Source: Nostoc sp. GT001 (lineage in GTDB: Bacteria > Cyanobacteriota > Cyanobacteriia > Cyanobacteriales > Nostocaceae). From it: a stretch of DNA of 15,159 nucleotides. Shown piece by piece: positions 6,443 to 13,060 of this stretch. The stretch covers positions 183,117 through 198,275 of the forward strand of contig NZ_JAUDRJ010000002.1 of NCBI RefSeq assembly GCF_030382115.1. Direction: 5' to 3'. A model generated the notes under the pieces. It made no database searches and was not told the origin of the DNA. It saw only the letters and a program-made list of their open reading frames with translations. Every line of letters begins with the position of its first letter. Within the stretch, counting starts at the first letter, position 1. A program made the position numbers and the translations under genes.

Positions 6443-6907
6443 TTAAAATGTAGGGAATTGAGCTACACCAACGGGAATCTCTACCTCACTACCAACAACC
6501 TTAGCTGAAAAGCGGTATACAGAAGCTGGGCCTGTCACTGGTTGTTGAACTTGATTAAAATTAACTAAGAGTTTAGTGTTAGAAATAACCTTTTCAGGGA
6601 AATCTATAATAATCTGTTTGCCATTGACGGAAATATTAGTATTAATTTTCTGACCATTCGCATCGAAGACATCAATGTTATTACTCACTGCTACAGTAGA
6701 TGGAGTTTCAATAATAAGTTGGGAAAGAGGGTTGTTATTTTGAGGGATGTTTAACCGAAAAGTATGTTTGACAAGCCGCCAACTATTAGCAGGATATTGC
6801 AAATCATTATCAATATTAGTCTCCTTAGCACTTGCATGACTAAGGGAAATGAAAGCTGTAGTGGCAAGAGCAAACACTGTACTTGTGTAAATCAATGTTT
6901 TCTTCAT
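6443..6907 (-). CDS. DUF2808 secreted protein, paralogue 1
   Basis: A 154-aa protein with a signal peptide (about residues 1-27, ending LSHASA). The DUF2808 body has KHTFRLNIPQNNNPLSQLII, INTNISVNGKQIIIDFPEKV and the C-terminal EIPVGVAQFPTF. It is most like the gene at 5591-6079 and shares the duplicated upstream box sequence with it. The ATG at 6907 is the first Met of a clean signal peptide; the Shine-Dalgarno is weak. It is preceded at about 78-107 bp by box F with a CATAAT -10 candidate. It is the first (promoter-proximal) member of the four-gene array. Confidence 0.87.
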   Translation of the reverse strand: MKKTLIYTSTVFALATTAFISLSHASAKETNIDNDLQYPANSWRLVKHTFRLNIPQNNNPLSQLIIETPSTVAVSNNIDVFDANGQKINTNISVNGKQIIIDFPEKVISNTKLLVNFNQVQQPVTGPASVYRFSAKVVGSEVEIPVGVAQFPTF

Positions 6908-6984
6908 CTGGAATTTATAAGTAATTTTTATGTAAAATAAGCTACATATTTTTGCTTATTGAACGAACCTTTACATTATGAGTT

Positions 6985-7014
6985 TGACAGGTCACGATGA
7001 AATCAAGATGAAAT
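6985..7014 (-). promoter_or_regulatory. Regulator box F (three units) upstream of DUF2808 paralogue 1
   Basis: ATTTCATC at 7007-7014 and 6996-7003 and ACCTGTCA at 6985-6992 are on the minus strand with exact 11-bp steps. CATAAT begins about 15 bp after the second unit. It lies in the 126-bp gap between the stop of the PxcA-family gene and paralogue 1, so paralogue 1 has its own promoter. Confidence 0.77.
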
Positions 7015-7033
7015 TTTGGCTGGTTTGGGAAAA

Positions 7034-7855
7034 TTATTCATTCATGCTATGGTAGGTAGCCACGGCTGAAGGAAAACTGCGGTTGACGTAGCGAAAAATC
7101 CAATATTTGAAAATTGTATCCATGACAACTGGGACAATAGCAATGAATAGTGAAATCAGACTTTTGTTTTCTGGAAGACCAAAATGCTTTGAGGTGTTTT
7201 CTAAAATTATTTCCCAACCATAGGTAGAGTGATAGCCGACAAAGATATCAGTAGCAAGAATAATGAAAAAAGCTTTCGCGGAATCGCTTAAGCCATACAT
7301 TAAGTCGGCACTAAAAAATTGAATAGTGGTAAGCTGCTGCTTACCAAATACACATAATATAATAAATGACAATAATGAAAGTATATCAGCAAAGATATTA
7401 GCAACTGCATCAATACTTTCAGTTTTATATTTTTGGGATAACGCAATAGCCTGAACTTTGACCTTCTGTTCTACAATATTTGAAGAAAGTTCTGGAGCTT
7501 TTCCTAGCAGTGCTTCAAATTGAATTTTTCGCTCAAATCTTTTCAATTCACTTAAGGCTCTTTCTTCCTGAGAAGAATTTAAGAAAATTTCTGATGCTTC
7601 TTGGCTCCAGTATTTATAAATCAAAGGTTGAATTACAAATGTTTTAAACAGATTATTCACTAATAATGGAACAATAAATAGAATTAACAAATAACGGAGA
7701 GAACTAATTGTTCTCTGACGAGAAGCGCGAAACTCTTCAACAACCTTATGCTCTGCATTTGGCTCTAGTGCTTGTTTTAGCTTTTCCAGAGTTTGTATTA
7801 TCGACCGAGGAACAAAGCTAGCTTTTTGATATTTTGGATTAGGTTTCATTCTCAT
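7034..7855 (-). CDS. pxcA: CemA/PxcA-family membrane protein (short form)
   Basis: A 273-aa inner-membrane protein. The family's diagnostic C-terminus is intact: VVMDTIFKYWIFRYVNRSFP then SAVATYHSMNE. Four membrane segments are visible, at about residues 54-74, 155-173, 194-213 and 234-258, with a charged, helical loop (about 80-145) after the first. Family knowledge: PxcA is needed for light-induced, Na+-dependent proton extrusion in cyanobacteria, and chloroplast CemA is its relative. Cyanobacterial PxcA is usually over 400 aa, so this one lacks most of the long N-terminal region and resembles CemA; it may be a paralogue with a different role, and the symbol is tentative. Either ATG, 7855 or 7849, could be the start; no good Shine-Dalgarno separates them. 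Box G lies about 115 bp upstream, placing it in the presumed regulon. Confidence 0.85.
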   Translation of the reverse strand: MRMKPNPKYQKASFVPRSIIQTLEKLKQALEPNAEHKVVEEFRASRQRTISSLRYLLILFIVPLLVNNLFKTFVIQPLIYKYWSQEASEIFLNSSQEERALSELKRFERKIQFEALLGKAPELSSNIVEQKVKVQAIALSQKYKTESIDAVANIFADILSLLSFIILCVFGKQQLTTIQFFSADLMYGLSDSAKAFFIILATDIFVGYHSTYGWEIILENTSKHFGLPENKSLISLFIAIVPVVMDTIFKYWIFRYVNRSFPSAVATYHSMNE

Positions 7856-7969
7856 TTGTTCGATAAAGTCAGGCTAGTAGTATTACCGTTGTGGCTGAAC
7901 TAAAAAGCCTGAAAATAGTGTGGAGCAAAGCCAAGGAATAAGCTCCTAAAATTTACTATATATAATCAA

Positions 7970-7988
7970 GATGAAATTAGGATGAAAT
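7970..7988 (-). promoter_or_regulatory. Regulator box G upstream of the PxcA-family gene
   Basis: Two perfect ATTTCATC units at 7981-7988 and 7970-7977, period 11 bp, are on the minus strand, followed by an AT-only TATATATAG run that can supply a -10. The ATG is about 115 bp further on. The third-unit position does not match ACCTGTCA. Confidence 0.72.
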
Positions 7989-8011
7989 AAATCATCGAAA
8001 ACTAAATATTC

Positions 8012-8070
8012 AATAATAAAAAATCAAACTTTTGGTCATAACTAGTTACTGTATGACCAAAAGTCTGATT
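8012..8070 (-). terminator. Strong intrinsic terminator with no gene before it
   Basis: Inverted repeat 8022-8040 with 8052-8070 (18 of 19 pairs) and an 11-base loop. On the minus strand it is followed by TTTTTTATTATT, a classical terminator. Nothing upstream on that strand is a gene of this orientation: the next sequence is the insertion sequence (transposase on the plus strand) and then box H. It therefore must once have ended a transcript from the region now split by the insertion. Confidence 0.85.
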
Positions 8071-8144
8071 AAGCTTTAAAAATAAGGAGCATGAAACTAA
8101 AATCTAGTATAGACAATTTAATTACATTGATATGCAATAGATTC

Positions 8145-8152
8145 AAATTTTC
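8145..8152. repeat. Left copy of 8-bp target-site duplication
   Basis: AAATTTTC immediately left of the insertion sequence matches the right flank (9570-9577) perfectly. Eight bases is the duplication length known for ISL3-family elements. Confidence 0.93.
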
Positions 8153-9569
8153 GGCTCTCCTAGAGTGGTTATGATAAAATACTATAAATAAAATAGATAA
8201 CTGCCCATATTTTTATCATAAAAAACATCTCAAAGCGAGTCTGGGGTAGATATACAAAAATAATTAGAACTAGAAAATATAAAAAAGGTTGAAATAAAAT
8301 TAGTAATTTAATAAATATGCCATCTAATCCCTTACTGCACTTTATTACTAAAGTTATTAATCTTGAAGATATCAAGGTTATTAATTATGACTTTATCACT
8401 GAGGATGAAATAGTTATAGAAGTCGAAAATAAGCTAAAAGTTGGTCAATGTCCACAGTGTGGACATACAACTGATAAAATCCATCAAAATCATTGGTATA
8501 CAGTTAGAGATATACCTCTGAGTGATTATCAAGTATTGTTAAAGGTAAATCGTCGGCAATTGAGATGCACAAAATGTCGCAAAGTCTTCAGTGAGTCACT
8601 AGATTTTATAAAAACTAGAAGAACCTATACAAAAAGACTAGCGATGAAAGTAATTAAGGAAGTATTAGAAACGAATGTAGAGAGTGCAGCCATCAGAAAT
8701 AGAATGACAGCATCGGAGGTAGAAACCTTATTAAAAGAACAAGAAGCTGATTTACTCAAAGAAAAACCTCTTCAGCTAAAAAAGTTAGGTATAGATGAAA
8801 TAACCCAGCTAAAAGGAGGAAAAAACTATGCGGCTGTATTAGTAGATTTAGAAACAAGAAAACCAATAACGTTGTTGGAGAAAAGAAATAAAACCGTCAT
8901 AGCAGAATACTTGTCAAGCCTGGGTTCGGAGGTATTAAATCAAATAGAAGAAGTCAGTATAGACTTATGGATACCCTATAAAAGTTTAATCCAAGAAATG
9001 CTACCAAATGCTCAAGTAGTAGCCGATAGATTCCATGTAATGAAACAAATAAATCAGGAGTTAGATGAAAGAAGAAAGCAGGAAAAACGGGCAGCAGTCA
9101 AAATTAAAAATCGGCAAGAGAGAGAGGAGAAATTAGCAGGGTTAACTCACAGTAAATACCCTTTATTAAAGAAAAAAGAAAGCCTCAATGATGAGGAAAA
9201 AGTCAAGATAAATTCCCTGCAAAAACTCGCTCCAGAATTAGGAGAAATGTATCGAAATAAAGAAGCAATTAGAGATATATTTGAAAGTCACATAACCAGT
9301 GATGAAGCATTATATAAATTCCTGGAATGGACAGAAAAGGCTTATAAATTTTTCCCAAAAAGTTGTCGAACCATTAGTAGATGGATAGATGAGATTCTCG
9401 CTTATTTTGATCACAGAACTACTCAAGGTATTGTTGAGGGGATTAATCAGAAAATTAAGCTCATTAAAAGAAGGGCTTATGGCTTAACTAACTTTAATAA
9501 TTTTAGAAGAAGGATTTTACTCAATTGGTATTTCTGTTGTTAATTTAACATATCTAGTCTGGGAGAGCC
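8153..9569 (+). mobile_element. Complete ISL3-family insertion sequence, 1417 bp
   Basis: The ends are 28-bp imperfect inverted repeats (8153-8180 and 9542-9569, 22 of 28 matches), each beginning GGCTCTCC at the outer edge. A perfect 8-bp direct duplication flanks them, so this is a simple transposition, not a rearranged remnant. The single full-length transposase gene fills most of the element, and its stop codon overlaps the right inverted repeat. The intact ends and duplication argue for a fairly recent insertion. It sits in non-coding DNA between box H and the terminator at 8012-8070. Confidence 0.95.
8317..9543 (+). CDS. ISL3-family transposase
   Basis: A 408-aa DDE transposase. The N-terminal zinc-binding module has C45/C48 (CPQCG) and C84/C87 (CTKCRK). 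A helix-turn-helix region follows, then the catalytic domain: D160 in LGIDEI, D216 in SIDLW, the VVADRFHVMK segment and E374 in VEGINQKIK, which I take as the DDE triad. The C-terminal YGLTNFNNFRRRILL is typical of the family. It is full length for the group, with no stop or frameshift, so the element may be active. Codon and base use is very AT-rich. It is transcribed opposite to the surrounding host cluster. The start codon is the first ATG of the conserved frame; no clear Shine-Dalgarno is present, as is common for transposases. Confidence 0.95.
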   Translation: MPSNPLLHFITKVINLEDIKVINYDFITEDEIVIEVENKLKVGQCPQCGHTTDKIHQNHWYTVRDIPLSDYQVLLKVNRRQLRCTKCRKVFSESLDFIKTRRTYTKRLAMKVIKEVLETNVESAAIRNRMTASEVETLLKEQEADLLKEKPLQLKKLGIDEITQLKGGKNYAAVLVDLETRKPITLLEKRNKTVIAEYLSSLGSEVLNQIEEVSIDLWIPYKSLIQEMLPNAQVVADRFHVMKQINQELDERRKQEKRAAVKIKNRQEREEKLAGLTHSKYPLLKKKESLNDEEKVKINSLQKLAPELGEMYRNKEAIRDIFESHITSDEALYKFLEWTEKAYKFFPKSCRTISRWIDEILAYFDHRTTQGIVEGINQKIKLIKRRAYGLTNFNNFRRRILLNWYFCC

Positions 9570-9577
9570 AAATTTTC
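9570..9577. repeat. Right copy of 8-bp target-site duplication
   Basis: AAATTTTC, identical to 8145-8152, directly abuts the right inverted repeat. Confidence 0.93.
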
Positions 9578-9619
9578 TTCTATTAAGTAGATTGCTTGGC
9601 TTAAGTTTTACTACAAAAT

Positions 9620-9638
9620 TATGAAATTGACATGAAAT
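9620..9638 (-). promoter_or_regulatory. Regulator box H, orphaned by the insertion sequence
   Basis: Two ATTTCAT units at 9632-9638 and 9621-9627 keep the 11-bp period on the minus strand; the eighth base differs in both. There is no gene downstream on that strand. Removing the insertion sequence puts the terminator at 8012-8070 about 130 bp away. It is the weakest of the two-unit boxes but has the correct period and orientation. Confidence 0.55.
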
Positions 9639-9908
9639 TTTTAGAGGATTTGAGATAAAAAACTTACTCCTGTAGACAGAAGTTAATGCTGGGATAAATT
9701 CCTAAATTTAAATCTTATAACGGGAGAGCAAGTCAGGTTAAGCTATAAGATTGAATTTTCCATAAAAACCTGGATAGAGTCAAAATATTTGGGAGTTTTA
9801 ATAATTAGTGAAACTTTTTTATTGATAAATATGCATTATTATTTTTTTCCAAATTCAGGAATAATTATCATTTTCCATGAGGAGATATAACTACTAAATT
9901 TGCTTGAC

Positions 9909-9926
9909 TCAAAGTTAAAACTTTGA
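9909..9926. repeat. Perfect 18-bp palindromic site
   Basis: TCAAAGTT and AACTTTGA flank two A. The arms are too short and the loop too small for a terminator, so if functional it would be a protein-binding site. No adjacent intact gene makes the target clear. Confidence 0.35.
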
Positions 9927-9979
9927 TATAAACTAAAGGTTCAATTATTGATAATAGGGCACTTTATCTGCTTTAAACC

Positions 9980-10150
9980 ACCCCAATATACTCAGAGGGT
10001 TGGGGTCAGTTATGGCGAGGAACAGGACTCTATGCTGAATTTGAGAAATGTATTACCAAGTTTGCCAGATAAGTAGATTATCCGAAAAAAACAGTCAATT
10101 TTAATAAGTTATCTGTGTGCCGCAAAGATTATCAAGGCGTAAACGTTTAA
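9980..10150 (+). pseudogene. Possible decayed ORF remnant
   Basis: One plus-strand frame reads as plausible protein (GWGQLWRGTGLYAEFEKC, then after a TAA at 10070-10072 VDYPKKTVNFNKLSVCRKDY) up to a final TAA at 10148-10150. The composition on both sides of the internal stop looks alike, as for a gene inactivated by one nonsense change. There is no start, and another frame of the same stretch is also open for a while, so this may be chance. I do not recognise the family. Confidence 0.25.
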
Positions 10151-10275
10151 AGAAATTGCTAGCTTTGGTATTCAACCCTTGAGGTTGGATTCCTACGCGT
10201 AAATGATGGAGTTAGACATCCATCCAAAAAGGTTGGCAATTTTCCAAACGATTGTAACTCGTCTGTGTGGGTGGC

Positions 10276-10316
10276 ACAGCCCTTTAAAGGCATTTCAGTT
10301 GGTTGGCTGTTTTTTT
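10276..10316 (+). promoter_or_regulatory. Terminator-like hairpin in the sulP leader
   Basis: ACAGCC (10276-10281) and GGCTGT (10305-10310) pair across 23 bases, and the second arm runs directly into a T tract. It ends 26 bp before the sulP ATG on the same strand. It could terminate an upstream transcript or act as a leader attenuator. The stem is only 6 bp, so support is limited. Confidence 0.35.
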
Positions 10317-10342
10317 ATGTCCACGTACCTACAACTAAAAAA

Positions 10343-11905
10343 ATGGCAATCAGAGACATCTTTGACAAACGATTCATCACCGACGACCTATTGGCATCTA
10401 TAGTTGTATTTCTTGTCGCACTGCCTCTGTGCATGGGGATTGCGATCGCTTCGGGAGTGCCTCCAGCTCGTGGCTTAGTGACAGGAATGGTAGGCGGAAT
10501 TATTGTTGGCGCGATCGCAGGTTCCCCACTACAAGTCAGCGGCCTGGCTGCTGGACTGGCTGTCATTGTCGCAGAACTGATCCGCGATTACGGCATTGAA
10601 ATGCTCGGGCCTATTCTTCTGCTGGCAGGATTAATCCAATTGCTGGCGGGAGTATTCAAGCTGGGTCAGGTGTTCCGCGCCATATCTCCGGCAGTGATCT
10701 ATGCAATGCTTGCAGGTATAGGCGTACTGATCTTCGCTTCTCAATTCCACGTAATGGTCGATGACTTGCCACGCGCGAGCGGAATTGAGAACCTAATTTC
10801 TATTCCCAACGCCATCTACAAGGGTATCTTTTTCAGCGACGCCAACAATCATCAAATTGCTGGAACCAGCCATCAAATTGCTGCGCTTATAGGTCTGGTT
10901 AGCATCTTCACCCTCGTAGTTTGGGATAAGTTTAAGCCTCGAAGATTGAACTTGCTACCTGGTGTTCTGATTGCTGTGGTGGTAGCAACTGCGATCGCCG
11001 CCATCATGAAGCTGCCAATTAAATACATCGATGTGCCTGCTAATCTTGCTTCTGCAATTCAATTGCCAACGCCTGGTTCCTTAATGCGCCTGCTTCAGGC
11101 ACCACTGCTTATGGAAGCAATAGCGATCGCCTTAATCGCCAGTGCAGAAAGCCTACTCTCAGCCGCCGCAGTAGACCGACTGCACCAGGGACAAAAAACG
11201 GATTTTGATCGCGAACTGGCCGCGCAAGGTTTTGGTAACATGATTTGTGGAGTGCTGGGGGCGCTACCAATGACAGGGGTGATTGTCCGCAGTTCCGTTA
11301 ACGTGGAAGCAGGGGGTAAAACGAGACTTGCCACGATGTTTCACGGCGTGTGGCTACTGGCTCTGGTGATTGCTGCACCGGATGTTCTAAAGCTAATTCC
11401 TACTTCCAGTCTGGCAGCGATTCTAGTTTACACGGGCTACAAGCTGGTGGAAGTAGAGAAAATCCGCAAGCTAAAGCAGTACGGGCGCTTTCCTCTGGCG
11501 ATTTACTTTGCCACCTTAATCGGTATTGTCGTTACCGATTTGCTTACTGGCGTGCTAATCGGCATTGTACTGTCAGCGGTCAAGCTGATCTACAAAGTAT
11601 CTCATCTGAAAATTCACTTTGAAAAAGATGAAAAAAATCAACGGATTGATATGTACTTAGAAGGGGCGGCAACATTTATTCGGTTGCCAATGCTTGCAAA
11701 AGCCCTAGAACAGGTTCCACCAAGAACTGCACTGCATCTGCACCTAGAAAAGCTATCTTACATTGACCACTCTTGCCTCGACTTGTTCTCAATGTGGGAG
11801 AAGCAACAGAAGCAGACGGGAAGCACCCTCGTTGTGCAGTGGGATGGTTTGGTGGAGCGCTACCGCCAACCGTTTGTCATTGGGCGATCGCAAAGAGCGA
11901 CGTAG
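10343..11905 (+). CDS. SulP-family inorganic anion transporter with short STAS domain
   Basis: A 520-aa inner-membrane transporter. The N-terminal SulP core starts at once with FITDDLLASIVVFLVALPLCMGIAIASGVPPARGL, including the family's substrate-site region, and continues through the ISPAVIYAMLAGIG, AESLLSA and LPMTGVIVRSSVNVEAGGKTR motifs. A C-terminal cytoplasmic STAS domain follows at about residues 430-515 (LEGAATFIRLPML, then LEKLSYIDHSCLDLF). Substrates of the family are sulfate, bicarbonate or other anions; which one cannot be read here. I take the ATG at 10343 because the SulP signature starts directly after it; a longer GTG start at 10265 would add 26 residues running through the hairpin. 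Four HIP1 octamers lie inside the gene and a fifth near its end. No adjacent carbonic anhydrase is seen. Confidence 0.92.
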   Translation: MAIRDIFDKRFITDDLLASIVVFLVALPLCMGIAIASGVPPARGLVTGMVGGIIVGAIAGSPLQVSGLAAGLAVIVAELIRDYGIEMLGPILLLAGLIQLLAGVFKLGQVFRAISPAVIYAMLAGIGVLIFASQFHVMVDDLPRASGIENLISIPNAIYKGIFFSDANNHQIAGTSHQIAALIGLVSIFTLVVWDKFKPRRLNLLPGVLIAVVVATAIAAIMKLPIKYIDVPANLASAIQLPTPGSLMRLLQAPLLMEAIAIALIASAESLLSAAAVDRLHQGQKTDFDRELAAQGFGNMICGVLGALPMTGVIVRSSVNVEAGGKTRLATMFHGVWLLALVIAAPDVLKLIPTSSLAAILVYTGYKLVEVEKIRKLKQYGRFPLAIYFATLIGIVVTDLLTGVLIGIVLSAVKLIYKVSHLKIHFEKDEKNQRIDMYLEGAATFIRLPMLAKALEQVPPRTALHLHLEKLSYIDHSCLDLFSMWEKQQKQTGSTLVVQWDGLVERYRQPFVIGRSQRAT

Positions 11906-12918
11906 AAATCTTCGCTGTCTGCTTATTCCGGAGAGTGGTGCTAGACAGCATCAGATTCCAAGCATGGTTAAGATTGGGACATAGTATAATCTAGAAAATG
12001 CGGTTAGGAATAGATTGTTCAATATTGCTGTTCGATATCTAAAGCGTATTTATTGTTTTCTTCAAAGACTTAATCAAGACATCTCAACATGAGTTTGACT
12101 GAAAAACTCCAATCTGTATTTGTCATCATTGCTATCTTAATTGGGCTGATACTGGGACAAATCAAATGGGTTGAGGAAAATGCTGTATCTTTGATTGTTC
12201 CATCCTTGATGACCATGCTTTATGGGGTGTTTCTAAATATTCCACTTAATCGTTTAGGTCAGGCATTTCAAAACTACAAAATGACCGGACTTATTTTGGG
12301 GATGAACTTCCTTTGGACACCTGTTTTTGTTTGGGGATTGGGAGCTATTTTCCTACGGGACTCTCCCGATCTTTGGGTTGGGCTAATTATGCTGATGGTC
12401 ACACCTTGTACTGACTGGTATCTCATTTTTACAGGGATTGCCAAAGGAAATGTTGCTTTAGCTACAACCTTACTTCCTTGGAACATGATTTTGCAAGTGG
12501 TTCTCCTGCCCCTCTATCTGTTAGTTTTTGTTGGAAAAATGGTACAGAAGATTGATACAGCAATTTTTCTCGAAAGCATTGTGCTGGTTTTAGCTGTTCC
12601 TATGCTTTTAGCGTTTATCGCTAAGTGGCTAATACCAAAGGTAAACGGGTTTTGGCGTGAAATTCCACTGAAAATAGCAGCAGGGCAAACGCTATTTCTG
12701 TGTTTGGCAATTACAGCGGTATTTGCCTCGCAGGGGCAAACCCTAATTCAGCGTCCAGATGTGCTGCTAAAAATGTTACCACCTATCCTTATTTTCTATG
12801 GAATTACCTTTTTGCTGACTCAAGTGATTGCACGGCTCGGCAACTTTAGTTATGAGGACTTTGCTTGCTTCAGTTGCACAACACTTGCACGTAATTCACC
12901 CCTTGCATTGGCGATCGC
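10442..12918. repeat. Cluster of HIP1 octamers
   Basis: GCGATCGC occurs at 10442, 10511, 10991, 11123, 11884 and 12911, all inside or at the end of sulP and the ACR3-like gene. HIP1 is the over-represented palindrome of many cyanobacterial genomes. I found none in 1-10341 by eye. Confidence 0.85.
11914..11949. other. Hairpin after sulP
   Basis: GCTGTCT (11914-11920) and AGACAGC (11943-11949) pair perfectly across 22 bases, just past the sulP stop. No T tract follows on either strand, so it is not a standard terminator; it could protect the transcript end. Confidence 0.3.
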
Positions 12919-13060
12919 TACATCTGTTTTTCCTGAGCGTCCTTTGATTATCCTTGTTTTGGCTATTGAACCACTTATCGAACTGCCTGTCATGGTGCTA
13001 GTCTCCCAGTTGTTGCTCTTTCTGCGTCGTAAAGGGCAGTATTCTCAGATGGAGAGATAG
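12089..13060 (+). CDS. Arsenic-resistance-like permease (ACR3/SBF superfamily)
   Basis: A 323-aa protein with about ten hydrophobic segments and no signal peptide. The key motif is VTPCTDWYLIFTGIAKGN with Cys at residue 107, matching the conserved cysteine of ACR3 arsenite exporters (the family's APCTAM motif); the second half has LARNSPLALAIAT and the PLIELPVMVL segment. Family knowledge: ACR3 members export arsenite by proton-coupled antiport. The motif is PCTDW rather than PCTAM, so this belongs to a divergent branch whose substrate may differ. It starts at ATG 12089 with no clear Shine-Dalgarno. It follows sulP by 183 bp on the same strand; co-transcription is possible but unproven. No arsR or arsC homologue is visible nearby. 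One HIP1 site lies inside. Confidence 0.87.
   Translation: MSLTEKLQSVFVIIAILIGLILGQIKWVEENAVSLIVPSLMTMLYGVFLNIPLNRLGQAFQNYKMTGLILGMNFLWTPVFVWGLGAIFLRDSPDLWVGLIMLMVTPCTDWYLIFTGIAKGNVALATTLLPWNMILQVVLLPLYLLVFVGKMVQKIDTAIFLESIVLVLAVPMLLAFIAKWLIPKVNGFWREIPLKIAAGQTLFLCLAITAVFASQGQTLIQRPDVLLKMLPPILIFYGITFLLTQVIARLGNFSYEDFACFSCTTLARNSPLALAIATSVFPERPLIILVLAIEPLIELPVMVLVSQLLLFLRRKGQYSQMER

Larger units (their letters stand above)
9639..10275. other. Gene-poor stretch between the insertion sequence and sulP
   Basis: AT-rich DNA without a convincing intact gene on either strand. It contains a perfect palindrome (9909-9926), a possible decayed ORF (9980-10150) and, just beyond, a terminator-like hairpin before sulP. 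Short ORFs starting near 10203 overlap the sulP leader and show no protein-like features. Confidence 0.6.

Noticed and set aside
7870..7911. CAGGCT/AGCCTG inverted repeat before the PxcA-family gene
   Set aside because: Arms are only 6 bp with a 30-base loop and no T tract.
8169..8375. 68-aa minus-strand ORF at the left end of the insertion sequence
   Set aside because: It crosses the inverted repeat region and the transposase start, is low-complexity hydrophobic AT-rich sequence, and is opposite to the real transposase gene.
10265..10342. GTG start extending sulP by 26 residues
   Set aside because: The extension is encoded by the leader hairpin and T tract, while SulP homology begins right at the ATG at 10343.
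10203..10403. 66-aa ORF ahead of and overlapping sulP
   Set aside because: It overlaps the sulP start in another frame, includes the leader hairpin and shows no protein-like pattern.
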